NCBI GenBank assembly: GCA_965227035.1
Contig: OZ245724.1
Coordinates: 2,294,001-2,358,000 of the forward strand
Length of the DNA: 64,000 nucleotides
Direction: 5' to 3'
DNA from: CBDDFQ01 sp965227035
Lineage (GTDB): Bacteria > Pseudomonadota > Gammaproteobacteria > Burkholderiales > Burkholderiaceae_C
The notes beneath the pieces were generated by a model. The model was not told the origin of the DNA. It made no database searches and saw only the letters and a list, made by a program, of their open reading frames with translations. The number at the start of each line of letters is the position of its first letter. The stretch's first letter is position 1. Positions 32,598 to 41,031 of the stretch are shown here, one piece after another. A program made the position numbers and the translations under genes.

Positions 32598-34414
32598 GTG
32601 CATGCCCCTTCTTCGGCCATCAATGCATGACGGCGCATGTTGGCGAACAACTCGCGACCCAGACCACCCGAGTTCGCGATCATCAAATCCTTGGGCATGA
32701 GCGCCACTTCCCGCGCATCCCACTCTGCTGGGTCGCAGATCACGTTCAACGTGCCGGCTTCAGCGTCGACACGAACGATGTCGCCGTCGCGCACTTTCGC
32801 AAGCGGCCCGCCTGCCTGCGCCTCCGGAGAAACGTGAATCGCGGCGGGCACCTTGCCGGATGCCCCGCTCATTCGTCCGTCGGTGACCAGCGCAACCTTG
32901 AAACCTTTGCCCTGCAGCACACCGAGCGGTGGCGTGAGTTTGTGAAGCTCGGGCATGCCGTTGGCCTGCGGTCCTTGCCAGCGCACCACGCACACCACGT
33001 CGCGCTCCAGCTCGCCCGCGTCGAACGCGTCTTGCAGTGCCTGCTGCGAGTCGAACACCTTAGCGGGCGCTTCGACGATGTGCCTGTCATCGGGCACCGA
33101 CGATATCTTGATCACGCTTCGCCCCAGATTGCCTTCGAGAAGACGAAGGCCGCCGGTCGGGCTGAACGGATCGCTCGCGGGGCGAACAACCTGATCGTCG
33201 CGCGAGTCTCCGATGTCCGACCATGTCAGCTTGCCCGCGTCGTCATGCGGCTCGCGGGTGTATTCGCGGATACCGCCTTCGCGAACAGAAAGCACGTCGT
33301 CATGCATTAAACCGGCATCGAGCAATTCGCGAATGACGTAGCCGGGTCCGCCCGCCGCCTGGAACTGATTCACATCGGCAGACCCGTTCGGATACACCCG
33401 GCTCAGCAGGGGCACCACATCGGATAGCGCCGAGAAATCGTCCCAGTCGATGGTGATGCCGGCAGCGCGCGCCACTGCGACCCAATGAATCAGATGATTC
33501 GTGGATCCGCCGGTCGCGAGCAGAGCCACCATCGCATTCACGATGACGCGTTCGTCGACGATCTGACCGATTGGCGCAAATCGTTTCCCATGGGTAATGC
33601 CAAGCACGGTGCGAGCAGCCTCGCGCGTCAACTCATCGCGCAGCTGCTGCCCTGGGTTCACGAACGCGGTTCCCGGCACATGCAGTCCCATGGCTTCGAG
33701 CAGCATCTGATTGCTGTTGGCGGTGCCGTAGAAGGTGCACGTGCCCTGCCCGTGATAAGACTTCGATTCGGATTCAAGCAGCTCCTTGCGCCCGACCAGT
33801 CCTTGTGCCGCCTGTTCTCGCACCTTGGCTTTCTCGCTGTTCGAAAGACCCGTCGTCATCGGGCCTGCGGGCACGAACACGACCGGCAAATGTCCGAAGT
33901 GCAAGGCGCCAATCAACAGCCCCGGCACGATCTTGTCGCAGACACCGAGCATCAGCGCGCCATCGAACACATCGTGCGATAGCGCGACCGCTGTAGACAT
34001 TGCAATCACATCGCGGCTGAAGAGGCTCAGTTCCATGCCGACAGTGCCCTGTGTCACGCCATCGCACATGGCGGGTACGCCGCCTGCCACCTGCGCGGTG
34101 GCGCCGTGCTTGCGAACCTCGGCTTTGATCATGTCCGGGTAGGTCTGAAAAGGCGCGTGGGCCGAGAGCATGTCGTTGTATGCAGTCACGATTCCTATGT
34201 TCGGGCCGCGTTCGGTGACCACACGGAATTTGTCGTTCGATGGAAGCGCGGCGAAAGCGTGCGCCACGTTCGCGCAACCCATCCGATCGGCGCCGGGTTT
34301 GCGGGCTGCGCCGGCGTCTACCTGCCTCAGATAAGCAGCACGTCCATCGGCGCTTTTCTTCTTGATGCGATCGGTGACCGCCTGAATGGTGGGATTCATT
34401 TTCATGGTGTTCAA
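32588..34414 (-). CDS. edd: 6-phosphogluconate dehydratase
   Basis: A 608-residue Fe-S dehydratase of the IlvD/Edd family, forming KDPG from 6-phosphogluconate. Cluster-related cysteines are seen in AMCDGVTQG and LGVCDKIVPG, and the C-terminal part has VTDGRMSGASGKVPAAIHVSPEA. Length equals the usual Edd (about 600) rather than IlvD, and the coupled eda settles the assignment. It is first in the edd-eda unit, divergent from the ChaC-like gene over 110 nt. Confidence 0.95.
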   Translation of the reverse strand: MNTMKMNPTIQAVTDRIKKKSADGRAAYLRQVDAGAARKPGADRMGCANVAHAFAALPSNDKFRVVTERGPNIGIVTAYNDMLSAHAPFQTYPDMIKAEVRKHGATAQVAGGVPAMCDGVTQGTVGMELSLFSRDVIAMSTAVALSHDVFDGALMLGVCDKIVPGLLIGALHFGHLPVVFVPAGPMTTGLSNSEKAKVREQAAQGLVGRKELLESESKSYHGQGTCTFYGTANSNQMLLEAMGLHVPGTAFVNPGQQLRDELTREAARTVLGITHGKRFAPIGQIVDERVIVNAMVALLATGGSTNHLIHWVAVARAAGITIDWDDFSALSDVVPLLSRVYPNGSADVNQFQAAGGPGYVIRELLDAGLMHDDVLSVREGGIREYTREPHDDAGKLTWSDIGDSRDDQVVRPASDPFSPTGGLRLLEGNLGRSVIKISSVPDDRHIVEAPAKVFDSQQALQDAFDAGELERDVVCVVRWQGPQANGMPELHKLTPPLGVLQGKGFKVALVTDGRMSGASGKVPAAIHVSPEAQAGGPLAKVRDGDIVRVDAEAGTLNVICDPAEWDAREVALMPKDLMIANSGGLGRELFANMRRHALMAEEGACTWL

Positions 34415-34524
34415 GTCTGGGATAAGTCTCGCTTTACAGACAATTAAACGCCTCTACCGTTCAGTATTTGTGAGCAGGCGTTGCGTCCTGTCCACCCATG
34501 GGGATATAAAGTCGTTATCCGCCA

Positions 34525-35181
34525 ATGATGCCCCCCTCGCCACCATCGCACTTCTCGTCGCCGGTCATCGAGCCTCGCGCGTCCATCCCGACGCCCACGA
34601 GAGATCCGGTGCCCATGCTGCAGGAGGCGATTCGTCAATGGGGCGGTCGTGACGACCTGTGGGTCTTCGGCTACGCATCGCTGATCTGGCGGCCAGATTT
34701 TCACTATTCGGAAAGACGTCTGGCGCGGGTTCACGGCTGGCATCGCGCCCTCAAAATGTGGAGCCGGATCAATCGCGGCACGCCGGAATGCCCGGGCTTG
34801 GTCTTCGGCATGCTCTCGGGCGGAAGCTGCGCCGGCATGGCTTTCCGGATCGACAAAAGCATGGCCGAAGAGACCCTCGTGAAGCTCTGGGATCGCGAAA
34901 TGATGACCGGGGTCTATGACCCCAAGTGGCTGCGCTGCCAGACCAATGAAGGCACGGTCACCGCCCTCGCCTTCACGCTGTCACGCAAAAGCCCCAGCCA
35001 CACCGGGGAACTCAGTGAAGACCAATACCGCCAGATCTTCTCCAAGTCGTGCGGAAAATACGGCTCGACGCTGGAATATGTCACCATGACCATGGACGAA
35101 CTGGTTCGCATGCGAATCAGGGACAGGGCACTGGAGCGATTGCTCAAGCTCTCCGAAGAGCAGAAGCCCGAACTGCCTTAA
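34525..35181 (+). CDS. ChaC-like gamma-glutamylcyclotransferase
   Basis: A 218-residue ChaC-fold enzyme that would degrade glutathione to 5-oxoproline and Cys-Gly. The glycine-rich substrate loop is VFGYASLIW (residues 47-55), and Glu125 in LWDREMMTG is the expected catalytic acid. The first about 40 residues are Pro-rich and may be overlong; ATG 34615 (residue 31) is an alternative start. It lies 53 nt before pdxH in the same direction. Confidence 0.9.
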   Translation: MMPPSPPSHFSSPVIEPRASIPTPTRDPVPMLQEAIRQWGGRDDLWVFGYASLIWRPDFHYSERRLARVHGWHRALKMWSRINRGTPECPGLVFGMLSGGSCAGMAFRIDKSMAEETLVKLWDREMMTGVYDPKWLRCQTNEGTVTALAFTLSRKSPSHTGELSEDQYRQIFSKSCGKYGSTLEYVTMTMDELVRMRIRDRALERLLKLSEEQKPELP

Positions 35182-35234
35182 TCTTCGATCAATAGTCGCC
35201 AACCCCCGGCGACGCAACGAACCAGACAAGCCAG

Positions 35235-35870
35235 ATGACCGACATTGCCGACCTGCGCAAAAGCTACGAGCGCGCCGAACTCGACGAGAAACAATCGTCC
35301 CCGAATCCGCTCACACAGTTCGACAAATGGCTGAACGAAGCCATCGCCGGGAAAATTGCCGAACCCAACGCCATGACACTCGCGACCGTGAGCGCCGATC
35401 ACAAGCCGAGCACACGCATCGTGCTCATCAAGGGCTACGACGAACGAGGCATCGTCTGGTTCACCAACTACGACAGCCGCAAAGGGCATGAGCTGGCAGT
35501 CAACGCGAACGCTGCCTTGCAGTTTCACTGGGTCGAGCTCGAGCGCGTGGTTCGAATCGAGGGAACTGTCGAAAAAGTGAGCGACGAGGAAAGCGATGAG
35601 TATTTCGCGAGCCGTCCGCTCGATTCACGAATCGGCGCATGGGCGAGTCCGCAGAGTCAGGTGATCGAATCGCGGGCTGTACTGGTGACGAATGCCGCCA
35701 AATATGCAGCCCAGTTTCTGCTGAAGCCACCTCGCCCTCCGCATTGGGGCGGCTATCGCCTGAAGCCCACGAACTGGGAGTTCTGGCAGGGGCGCAAGAG
35801 CCGATTGCATGACCGGCTGGCGTACCGACTCGATGGCGTCAACTGGGTTCGGGAGCGCCTCGCTCCGTAA
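35235..35870 (+). CDS. pdxH: Pyridoxine/pyridoxamine 5'-phosphate oxidase
   Basis: A 211-residue FMN enzyme that makes pyridoxal 5'-phosphate in the last step of de novo synthesis and salvage. FMN-binding regions are ATVSADHKPSTRIVLIKGYD and FTNYDSRKGHELAVNA; the C-terminal signature WEFWQGRKSRLHDR is intact. Length matches the family (about 215). The gene is convergent with the AEC transporter gene, the stops separated by a short duplication. Confidence 0.95.
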   Translation: MTDIADLRKSYERAELDEKQSSPNPLTQFDKWLNEAIAGKIAEPNAMTLATVSADHKPSTRIVLIKGYDERGIVWFTNYDSRKGHELAVNANAALQFHWVELERVVRIEGTVEKVSDEESDEYFASRPLDSRIGAWASPQSQVIESRAVLVTNAAKYAAQFLLKPPRPPHWGGYRLKPTNWEFWQGRKSRLHDRLAYRLDGVNWVRERLAP

Positions 35871-35908
35871 GCTTTAGCTTTAGTGACCGTAAGCTTCGCT
35901 TTAAGTGA
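35865..35908. repeat. 22-bp tandem duplication between convergent stops
   Basis: CCGTAAGCTT followed by a CTTTA-rich end occurs at 35865-35886 and again, slightly diverged, at 35887-35908. The first copy contains the pdxH stop; the second contains the stop of the convergent AEC gene on the other strand. Confidence 0.8.
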
Positions 35909-36851
35909 AATACTTCTCGACGATGTACATCACGAACGAAACCGTGAACACTGCAACGCCTGTCGACACCGCGACACTCGCCGTGATCAACGCCTGCTCT
36001 ACCTTGTAGCGCTGGGAAAACAGGAACACGTTCGCGCCGATCGGAAGCGACGCGGCAATCAGCATCACGCCCAGCGACATGCCTCGCAACCCAAGTACCC
36101 ACGCGAACGCAAAGAAGAGCAGCGGATGCACCACCGCCTTGACCAGCGAGATTCTGAATGCACGTTTCAGATCGCCGGCGATTTTTGTGTGGGCCAGCGA
36201 AATACCGACAAGGAGCAACGCGAGAGGACTGAACGCCGCGCCCAGCCACTGCAGCGGCTGATCGATAAGCGGAGGCAGGTCAAGACCGGTCTGAGCGAAC
36301 AGCAGGCCGGCCAGAATCGGCAAGGGCACCGGGTGAAGAATCGAGTTCTTCATCGCACGAAGAACGGTTTTGACGCCGTGCTCTTTCATGCCCAGTTCGG
36401 CAGCAGCTTTCTCCTGTGCCACCTGGATTTCAAGAACGATGGTCGCAAGCGTCAAAAGTACTAGTGCGTGAAGCGAAATGAGCGTGACAAGCTGAACGAA
36501 GCCGGCTTCACCGAATGCCAGACGCACCAGCGGCATGCCGATCATCACGGTGTTGCTGAAGATGCAGGACAAGGCCACCACCGTGCTTCGGCGGTTCCAA
36601 CCGTTGACGACGATCATGCCGACGAACAGGACGGTGGCCACCAGAAAATAAACGCCGATCGGCTTGAGATCGAGCTCCCCCAGATGCACCTTGCTCATGG
36701 AGCGAAACAGGAGCGGCGACAGCAAAACCAGGAAAACCAGATTGGTCAATTCCCTGATCGATACGCCGGTGATCCAGTTCAGTTTGCCGGCGGCAAAGCC
36801 CATGCCGATAAGAAAAACAACGGGAAAGAGCGAAGCTAGAACTGAATTCAC
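35901..36851 (-). CDS. AEC (auxin efflux carrier) family transporter
   Basis: A 316-residue inner-membrane protein with about ten hydrophobic helices in two repeats. Family features include GFAAGKLNW near the N-terminus, the central hydrophilic region with ILHPVPLPILAGLLFAQTG, and the C-terminal AASLPIGANVFLFSQRY. Members transport malate, malonate and other carboxylates or auxin-like compounds; the substrate here is unknown. It is transcribed away from the TonB receptor terminator as a single gene. Confidence 0.9.
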   Translation of the reverse strand: MNSVLASLFPVVFLIGMGFAAGKLNWITGVSIRELTNLVFLVLLSPLLFRSMSKVHLGELDLKPIGVYFLVATVLFVGMIVVNGWNRRSTVVALSCIFSNTVMIGMPLVRLAFGEAGFVQLVTLISLHALVLLTLATIVLEIQVAQEKAAAELGMKEHGVKTVLRAMKNSILHPVPLPILAGLLFAQTGLDLPPLIDQPLQWLGAAFSPLALLLVGISLAHTKIAGDLKRAFRISLVKAVVHPLLFFAFAWVLGLRGMSLGVMLIAASLPIGANVFLFSQRYKVEQALITASVAVSTGVAVFTVSFVMYIVEKYFT

Positions 36852-36892
36852 AAAAGACTACCGGTGGCGCAGGACGATATCCGCCTGCACGC

Positions 36893-36931
36893 AAAAAAAG
36901 GGCCAGCGCGGATTATCCCGCGCCAGCCCTT
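36893..36931 (-). terminator. Intrinsic terminator of the TonB receptor gene
   Basis: On the minus strand AAGGGC-TG-GCGCGG pairs with CCGCGC-TG-GCCCTT, a 12-bp stem with a 2x2 internal mismatch, followed by seven T. It starts 20 nt after the receptor stop codon. Confidence 0.93.
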
Positions 36932-36950
36932 GATCTTCACGTTTTCGACT

Positions 36951-39071
36951 TTAGAAGCTGGCCTGCAGACCCACCTTCAAACTGCGGCCCGGCAACGGCG
37001 ATCTGCCGGGCACGGTCTGCGTGAGGATCGAGCTGGCGGAGTAGCCCAGCTTGTCGCCGATATTGTCGAGGCGCGCGTACCAAAGCAGGTTGGCCATCGA
37101 TGCCTTCATCCAATAGGTGACTGCGGCATTCCACATGGTGTAGCCCGCGGTTTCGTTTTCGCCGGTGGGCACGCGCGTTTGGCGCGCAGAGGTGTCGAAG
37201 CCCAGGCGTGCACCCCAACCTTCTTGCCCCCAGACCAGAGTTGCGCCGGCGCGCGCGGGTGCGATTCGCGCCAGCGGTTCGCCGGACGTGAGGTTGTCGG
37301 CCCGAACTACGCTGCCGCGCATTTCCAGATCGAGTGTGGATGTGCTCTGCAGCAGGCGAACACTGCCGTTGGCTTCGACGCCACGGAATCGCGCTTTCAC
37401 CGGGCGGTAGATATAGTCGCCGAGGATTGGATTGCCCGGATCGTTGTCGTCTATGCCGTCGCCATTCAGGTCGGCGGGATTGATCGCGCCATCTTCCTGG
37501 CCACGCGTGTTGCCGGTGTTTTCGAGCGAAATGTAGTTCTTGAAGCGGCTCATGAACGCGCTTGCCGCGAACTTGTTGTGCCCTTCTTTCCATGCGGCAC
37601 CCAGGTCGAGGTTGGCCGATTTCTCGACGCCCAGATTCGAGTTGCCGGTTTCCCACGAGCCGGTAGCCACGTGAGGGCCGTTCGCGTAGAGCTCGTAATC
37701 CTTCGGTGCACGCTGGCTGAACGAGAGGTTCGATGTGAGCTGCCAGTTCGGTGCCACATTGACGAGGCTGCCGAACGAATAACTGAACGGATCGAAAGTC
37801 CTGCTGCCCGGCGTAAAGCGAGTGACCGAAGGATCTGGATTGCCGAAAGACTCGACTTTCACATGCTCTTTGCGAGCGCCGAAACTCAGCTTGCCCCACG
37901 ACGTGGCGAGTTCTTCGTATGCAAACAAAGCGAGTTGATTCGTTTTGCTGAAAGGCGCGAACGCCTCTTCGCCATCGGCAGAGAACCGGGTCGATTCGGC
38001 CTGCAAACCGACCATGCCACTGAAATTGCCGAACTGTCGCTGCTTGGCTTCGATTCGGAGATCGTTGCCCTTGTTCGTAAACACGGTGCCGGGCGAAACG
38101 CCTTCGTATTCGGTGTGCTTGTAGTCGCTGTGTCCGAACTGCGCCTTGATGCTGCTGAAGAATGGGCCGATATCGCGCAACTCGCCTTCCAGCGCGTACC
38201 GATTCGACTTCATTCCGATGGTCACGTCGTCTTCCGCCACCGTTCCGTAGGTGCTGCGATAGGTGGACGCAGATGCGCCGATGTAGCCACGATCGAAAAA
38301 CAGCGTGCCGCCTATGGCGCCGCCGTCGGAATCTGCAGCCGAATTGCAGATTCGTTTCGCCATCGATGCCGAGCCGGGTTTGGCACAGGTGAGATCGATA
38401 GGCGCGTTGACGTCGTCGCTCTTGCGTTTGAAGCCGTCCACATGCAGGGCAAACTGGCCGTTGCCGGTTTCGATCAACCCGGAAGCATTGCGCTCCTTGC
38501 TGCCGCTGGAATAGGAGGTGTCCGCCTTGCCATTCACGCCCTGAACAGGATCGCGCGGAATGCGGTTGTCTATGACGTTCACTACGCCGCCGACCGCGCT
38601 TCCGCCGTAGAGCAAAGCGCCCGGACCGCGCAGCACATCGACACGCTCGACCGTGAGCGGATCGATCGGTACCGCATGGTCGAAACTCAAACCGGATGCA
38701 TCGACACTCGCGCCGCCGTTCTGCAGGATTCGAATGCGATCGCCATCCATGCCGCGAATGATGGGGCGACTCGCATTGGGGCCGAAGTAGGTGCTGCTGA
38801 CGCCGGGCAATCCGTCGAGTGTTTCACCGAGGGTGGATTTCCCTCGAAGCAGAAGCTCGGGGCCGGAGATGGTTTGTGCCGGCGCTATCTCACCGTCGGT
38901 ACCCAGCGGGTTTCCGGTGACCGTGACTTGCTTGAGCACCGTGTCGGGCGTTGTCGAGCCGGATGGCGATGAAGGTGTCGATGAAGTTTGCGCGAAGCCG
39001 TTCTGGCTGCACGCGGCGATAAGAGTCAGCGTCGCGAGCGCACGCGAATTGATCCGAAAATATTGGGACAT
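36951..39071 (-). CDS. TonB-dependent outer-membrane receptor, ZnuD-like
   Basis: A 706-residue receptor with a signal peptide (cleavage near NGFAQ), a Ser/Thr-rich linker, a plug domain and a beta-barrel ending in the usual Phe (LKVGLQASF). The plug has LRGKSTLGETLDGLPGVSS, GPNASRPIIRGMDGDRIRIL and VERVDVLRGPGALLYGGSA, a pattern I associate with the zinc receptor ZnuD group. A short Cys-bracketed loop (CAKPGSASMAKRIC) sits in an extracellular position. The upstream His-rich small protein supports a metal role. No convincing Zur box was found. It is the last gene before a strong terminator. Confidence 0.88.
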   Translation of the reverse strand: MSQYFRINSRALATLTLIAACSQNGFAQTSSTPSSPSGSTTPDTVLKQVTVTGNPLGTDGEIAPAQTISGPELLLRGKSTLGETLDGLPGVSSTYFGPNASRPIIRGMDGDRIRILQNGGASVDASGLSFDHAVPIDPLTVERVDVLRGPGALLYGGSAVGGVVNVIDNRIPRDPVQGVNGKADTSYSSGSKERNASGLIETGNGQFALHVDGFKRKSDDVNAPIDLTCAKPGSASMAKRICNSAADSDGGAIGGTLFFDRGYIGASASTYRSTYGTVAEDDVTIGMKSNRYALEGELRDIGPFFSSIKAQFGHSDYKHTEYEGVSPGTVFTNKGNDLRIEAKQRQFGNFSGMVGLQAESTRFSADGEEAFAPFSKTNQLALFAYEELATSWGKLSFGARKEHVKVESFGNPDPSVTRFTPGSRTFDPFSYSFGSLVNVAPNWQLTSNLSFSQRAPKDYELYANGPHVATGSWETGNSNLGVEKSANLDLGAAWKEGHNKFAASAFMSRFKNYISLENTGNTRGQEDGAINPADLNGDGIDDNDPGNPILGDYIYRPVKARFRGVEANGSVRLLQSTSTLDLEMRGSVVRADNLTSGEPLARIAPARAGATLVWGQEGWGARLGFDTSARQTRVPTGENETAGYTMWNAAVTYWMKASMANLLWYARLDNIGDKLGYSASSILTQTVPGRSPLPGRSLKVGLQASF

Positions 39072-39075
39072 GTTT

Positions 39076-39124
39076 TTTCATTCGTGAAATGGATATGCAG
39101 CGAAGTGATCGCGGGTTCGCGATC
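39076..39124 (-). promoter_or_regulatory. Two hairpins in the receptor gene leader
   Basis: In the 96-nt spacer upstream of the receptor start, TTTCA-CGAA-TGAAA (39076-39089) and GATCGCG-AACC-CGCGATC (39107-39124) are perfect inverted repeats, read on the minus strand. The first ends 5 nt before the start codon, so it could control translation or mark an operator. Confidence 0.45.
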
Positions 39125-39167
39125 TTTCGATCTGGCGAACACACGATGACGACGCATCAGCGGGATT

Positions 39168-39524
39168 TCAACGAATGAAAGGAGGACCGCGCGCTTCGAA
39201 AAGCGCGGCCCATCGGGCGACTGCTTCGCCAGAAAAATAAGCGAGTAGAAAGAACGGCGTGACCGGCGGAAGCGCAACGAAAGGAACGCATGTTGCAGCG
39301 TCACCGGATGCGAGTTGATCGTAGAGCCGACAGTCGGATGTTTCGGTGTGATGACTAAACAGCCGCTCTAGCGATGAATGCGAATGCTGCGTGCCGGGTG
39401 CATGAAGGATCTGGTGGATCGATCCGAGGATTGGCGCAATGAGAACGCCAACAACGAGCGCGAAGACAAACGCTTTTCGAAGAGCGAATGTCCTGAGTCG
39501 ATGAAGCGCGTGCGTTGCCTGCAT
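39168..39524 (-). CDS. Small His-rich membrane/periplasmic protein (DUF2946-like)
   Basis: A 118-residue protein with one N-terminal hydrophobic segment (about residues 18-34) that is a signal or anchor, then a His cluster (His37, 41, 47, 49, 58, 59), Cys65 and Cys79, a hydrophobic stretch (about 88-97) and the ending FEARGPPFIR. Small proteins of this kind (DUF2946-like) are found next to TonB metal receptors in Burkholderiales; I recognise the pattern, not a specific gene. ATG 39524 lies 8 nt after the msrA stop. Metal binding is inferred from the His/Cys content. Confidence 0.7.
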   Translation of the reverse strand: MQATHALHRLRTFALRKAFVFALVVGVLIAPILGSIHQILHAPGTQHSHSSLERLFSHHTETSDCRLYDQLASGDAATCVPFVALPPVTPFFLLAYFSGEAVARWAALFEARGPPFIR

Positions 39525-39532
39525 GCGCAGGA

Positions 39533-40090
39533 TTATGCCTTCACCTTGCTCGCGAAGGTCTTCTTGAACTTCTCTACCTTGGGTGCGGCGACGAACGCGC
39601 AATAGCCCTGATTCGGGTGGTTCACGAAGTATTCCTGGTGATACGCCTCGGCGGTGGAATAGTTTTCGAGCGGTACCACTTCGGTCACCACCGGACTCGA
39701 ATATGTCTTGGACTGGGCGATCTCTTCGAGAACTGCCTCGGCTTCCTTCTTCTGCTCCGGGTTGGAATAGTAGATGCCGCTACGGTACTGTGTGCCCACG
39801 TCGTTGCCCTGACGATTGAGCGTGGTTGGGTCGTGAATCACGAAGAAGATTTCCAGGATCTCGCGAAGAGTAATTTTCTTCGGATCGAACTCGACCTTGA
39901 CCACCTCTGCATGACCGGTGGTACCGGTGCAAATCTCTTCGTATGTCGGGTTCTTGGTATGCCCGTTGGTGTACCCGCTCTCGACGTCGGTCACGCCTGC
40001 CACCTGGTCGAACACCGCTTCGGTGCACCAGAAGCAACCACCACCCAGAGTGATGGATTGGGTGCCTTGGGTTTGAATGTCGTCCTGCAT
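39533..40090 (-). CDS. msrA: Peptide methionine-S-sulfoxide reductase
   Basis: A 185-residue MsrA repairing S-methionine sulfoxide in proteins. The catalytic cysteine is Cys19 in GGGCFWCTE, a variant with a second Cys at 22. A further Cys near the C-terminus (NQGYCAF) is the likely resolving residue, and the substrate pocket residues in YHQEYF are present. I start at ATG 40090, preceded by AGAGG with 7 nt spacing; an ATG at 40123 is less well placed. It may be read through from the catabolic operon upstream. Confidence 0.94.
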   Translation of the reverse strand: MQDDIQTQGTQSITLGGGCFWCTEAVFDQVAGVTDVESGYTNGHTKNPTYEEICTGTTGHAEVVKVEFDPKKITLREILEIFFVIHDPTTLNRQGNDVGTQYRSGIYYSNPEQKKEAEAVLEEIAQSKTYSSPVVTEVVPLENYSTAEAYHQEYFVNHPNQGYCAFVAAPKVEKFKKTFASKVKA

Positions 40091-40153
40091 CTGTCGGCCT
40101 CTTTTTCGTTCAAGTTGATTCAAATGATCAGCTCGACAAATGCTATCGAAACT

Positions 40154-41017
40154 TTATTCGTAACGCTTGCCTGTTTCAATTAGCTCGTTGGTTCCGATGG
40201 CTTTGTTGATGCCATCGAAATCTTCCATCCGGTCTTTCCACGGAAGAGTCGTTTTGTGCTCGTGAAGGCTGCCGTAGTAGCCCTTGAGCATGTGAACCAC
40301 CGCGCGGGCGGTGCCACCCGGGAAGATGACGATCTTGAAGCCGCGGGCGCCGAGTTCGTCTGCGCTTTGAACCGGCGTTTTGCCGCCCTCCACCATGTTG
40401 GCCAGCAACGGAATGCGCGAGGCGAATCGCTTGCAAGCCGCATCCATCTGCTCGGGGGTACGAAGGGCTTCGATGAACAGGGCGTCCACTCCGCACTCCA
40501 GAAACTGCTCGGCACGGTCTAAAGCCGCTTCCAGACCCTCGGTTGCGATCGCGTCGGTACGGGCGAGGACCAATGTCTTTTCGGATGTGCGCGCATCGAG
40601 CGCTGCCTTGAGCTTGCCGACCATTTCATGGGCGGGAATGACGCTCTTGCCGTCCAGATGTCCGCAGCGCTTGGGAAAGGTCTGGTCTTCGAGCTGGATC
40701 ATCGCTGCGCCTGCGCGCTCGAAGCCGCGGACCGTACGCATGGTGTTCAGTGCATTGCCGAAGCCGGTGTCGCCATCGACGATCACTGGTGTTTTCACGC
40801 GCTCGGTGATGTTCGAAAGCGTTTCAATGACTTCGGAATAAGTCGTGAGACCGATATCGGAGCGACCGAGCTTCGTGTAGGCGATGGATGCGCCCGACAG
40901 ATACAAGGCTTCGAATCCGGCCTGCTCTGCGATGAGCGCGGTGAGCGCGTCGTACACACCGGGTGCAAGCAATGCTGCCGGTTGTTGAAGTCGAGCCTTC
41001 AGATCGATGTTGGCCAT
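40154..41017 (-). CDS. Isocitrate lyase/PEP mutase family lyase (methylisocitrate or dimethylmalate lyase-like)
   Basis: A 287-residue (beta/alpha)8 enzyme. Metal-binding VDGDTGFG is at residues 80-87, QLEDQTFPKRCGH at 108-120 holds the lyase-type KRCGH loop with Cys118, and the C-terminal YYGSLHEHK follows. The Cys marks carbon-carbon lyases rather than PEP mutases. Candidates are 2-methylisocitrate lyase, 2,3-dimethylmalate lyase and oxaloacetate decarboxylase. It is the last gene of the operon beginning at 54081, 14 nt after the flavoprotein gene. With the aconitase-like pair of the same operon it fits a final cleavage of a substituted malate to pyruvate plus an acid (inference). Confidence 0.85.
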   Translation of the reverse strand: MANIDLKARLQQPAALLAPGVYDALTALIAEQAGFEALYLSGASIAYTKLGRSDIGLTTYSEVIETLSNITERVKTPVIVDGDTGFGNALNTMRTVRGFERAGAAMIQLEDQTFPKRCGHLDGKSVIPAHEMVGKLKAALDARTSEKTLVLARTDAIATEGLEAALDRAEQFLECGVDALFIEALRTPEQMDAACKRFASRIPLLANMVEGGKTPVQSADELGARGFKIVIFPGGTARAVVHMLKGYYGSLHEHKTTLPWKDRMEDFDGINKAIGTNELIETGKRYE

Positions 41018-41031
41018 GATGAAACCGTTCC

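Noticed and set aside
34415..34524. HexR-type operator before edd
   Set aside because: No TGTAAT-like inverted repeat is visible in the 110-nt spacer.
36864..38972. 702-codon plus-strand open frame opposite the TonB receptor gene
   Set aside because: The receptor on the minus strand has a signal peptide, plug motifs, a terminal Phe and a terminator; the opposite frame shows none of these.
39072..39167. Zur-box in front of the ZnuD-like receptor
   Set aside because: I looked for a GTTATA-type inverted repeat and found none; the hairpins there have a different sequence.
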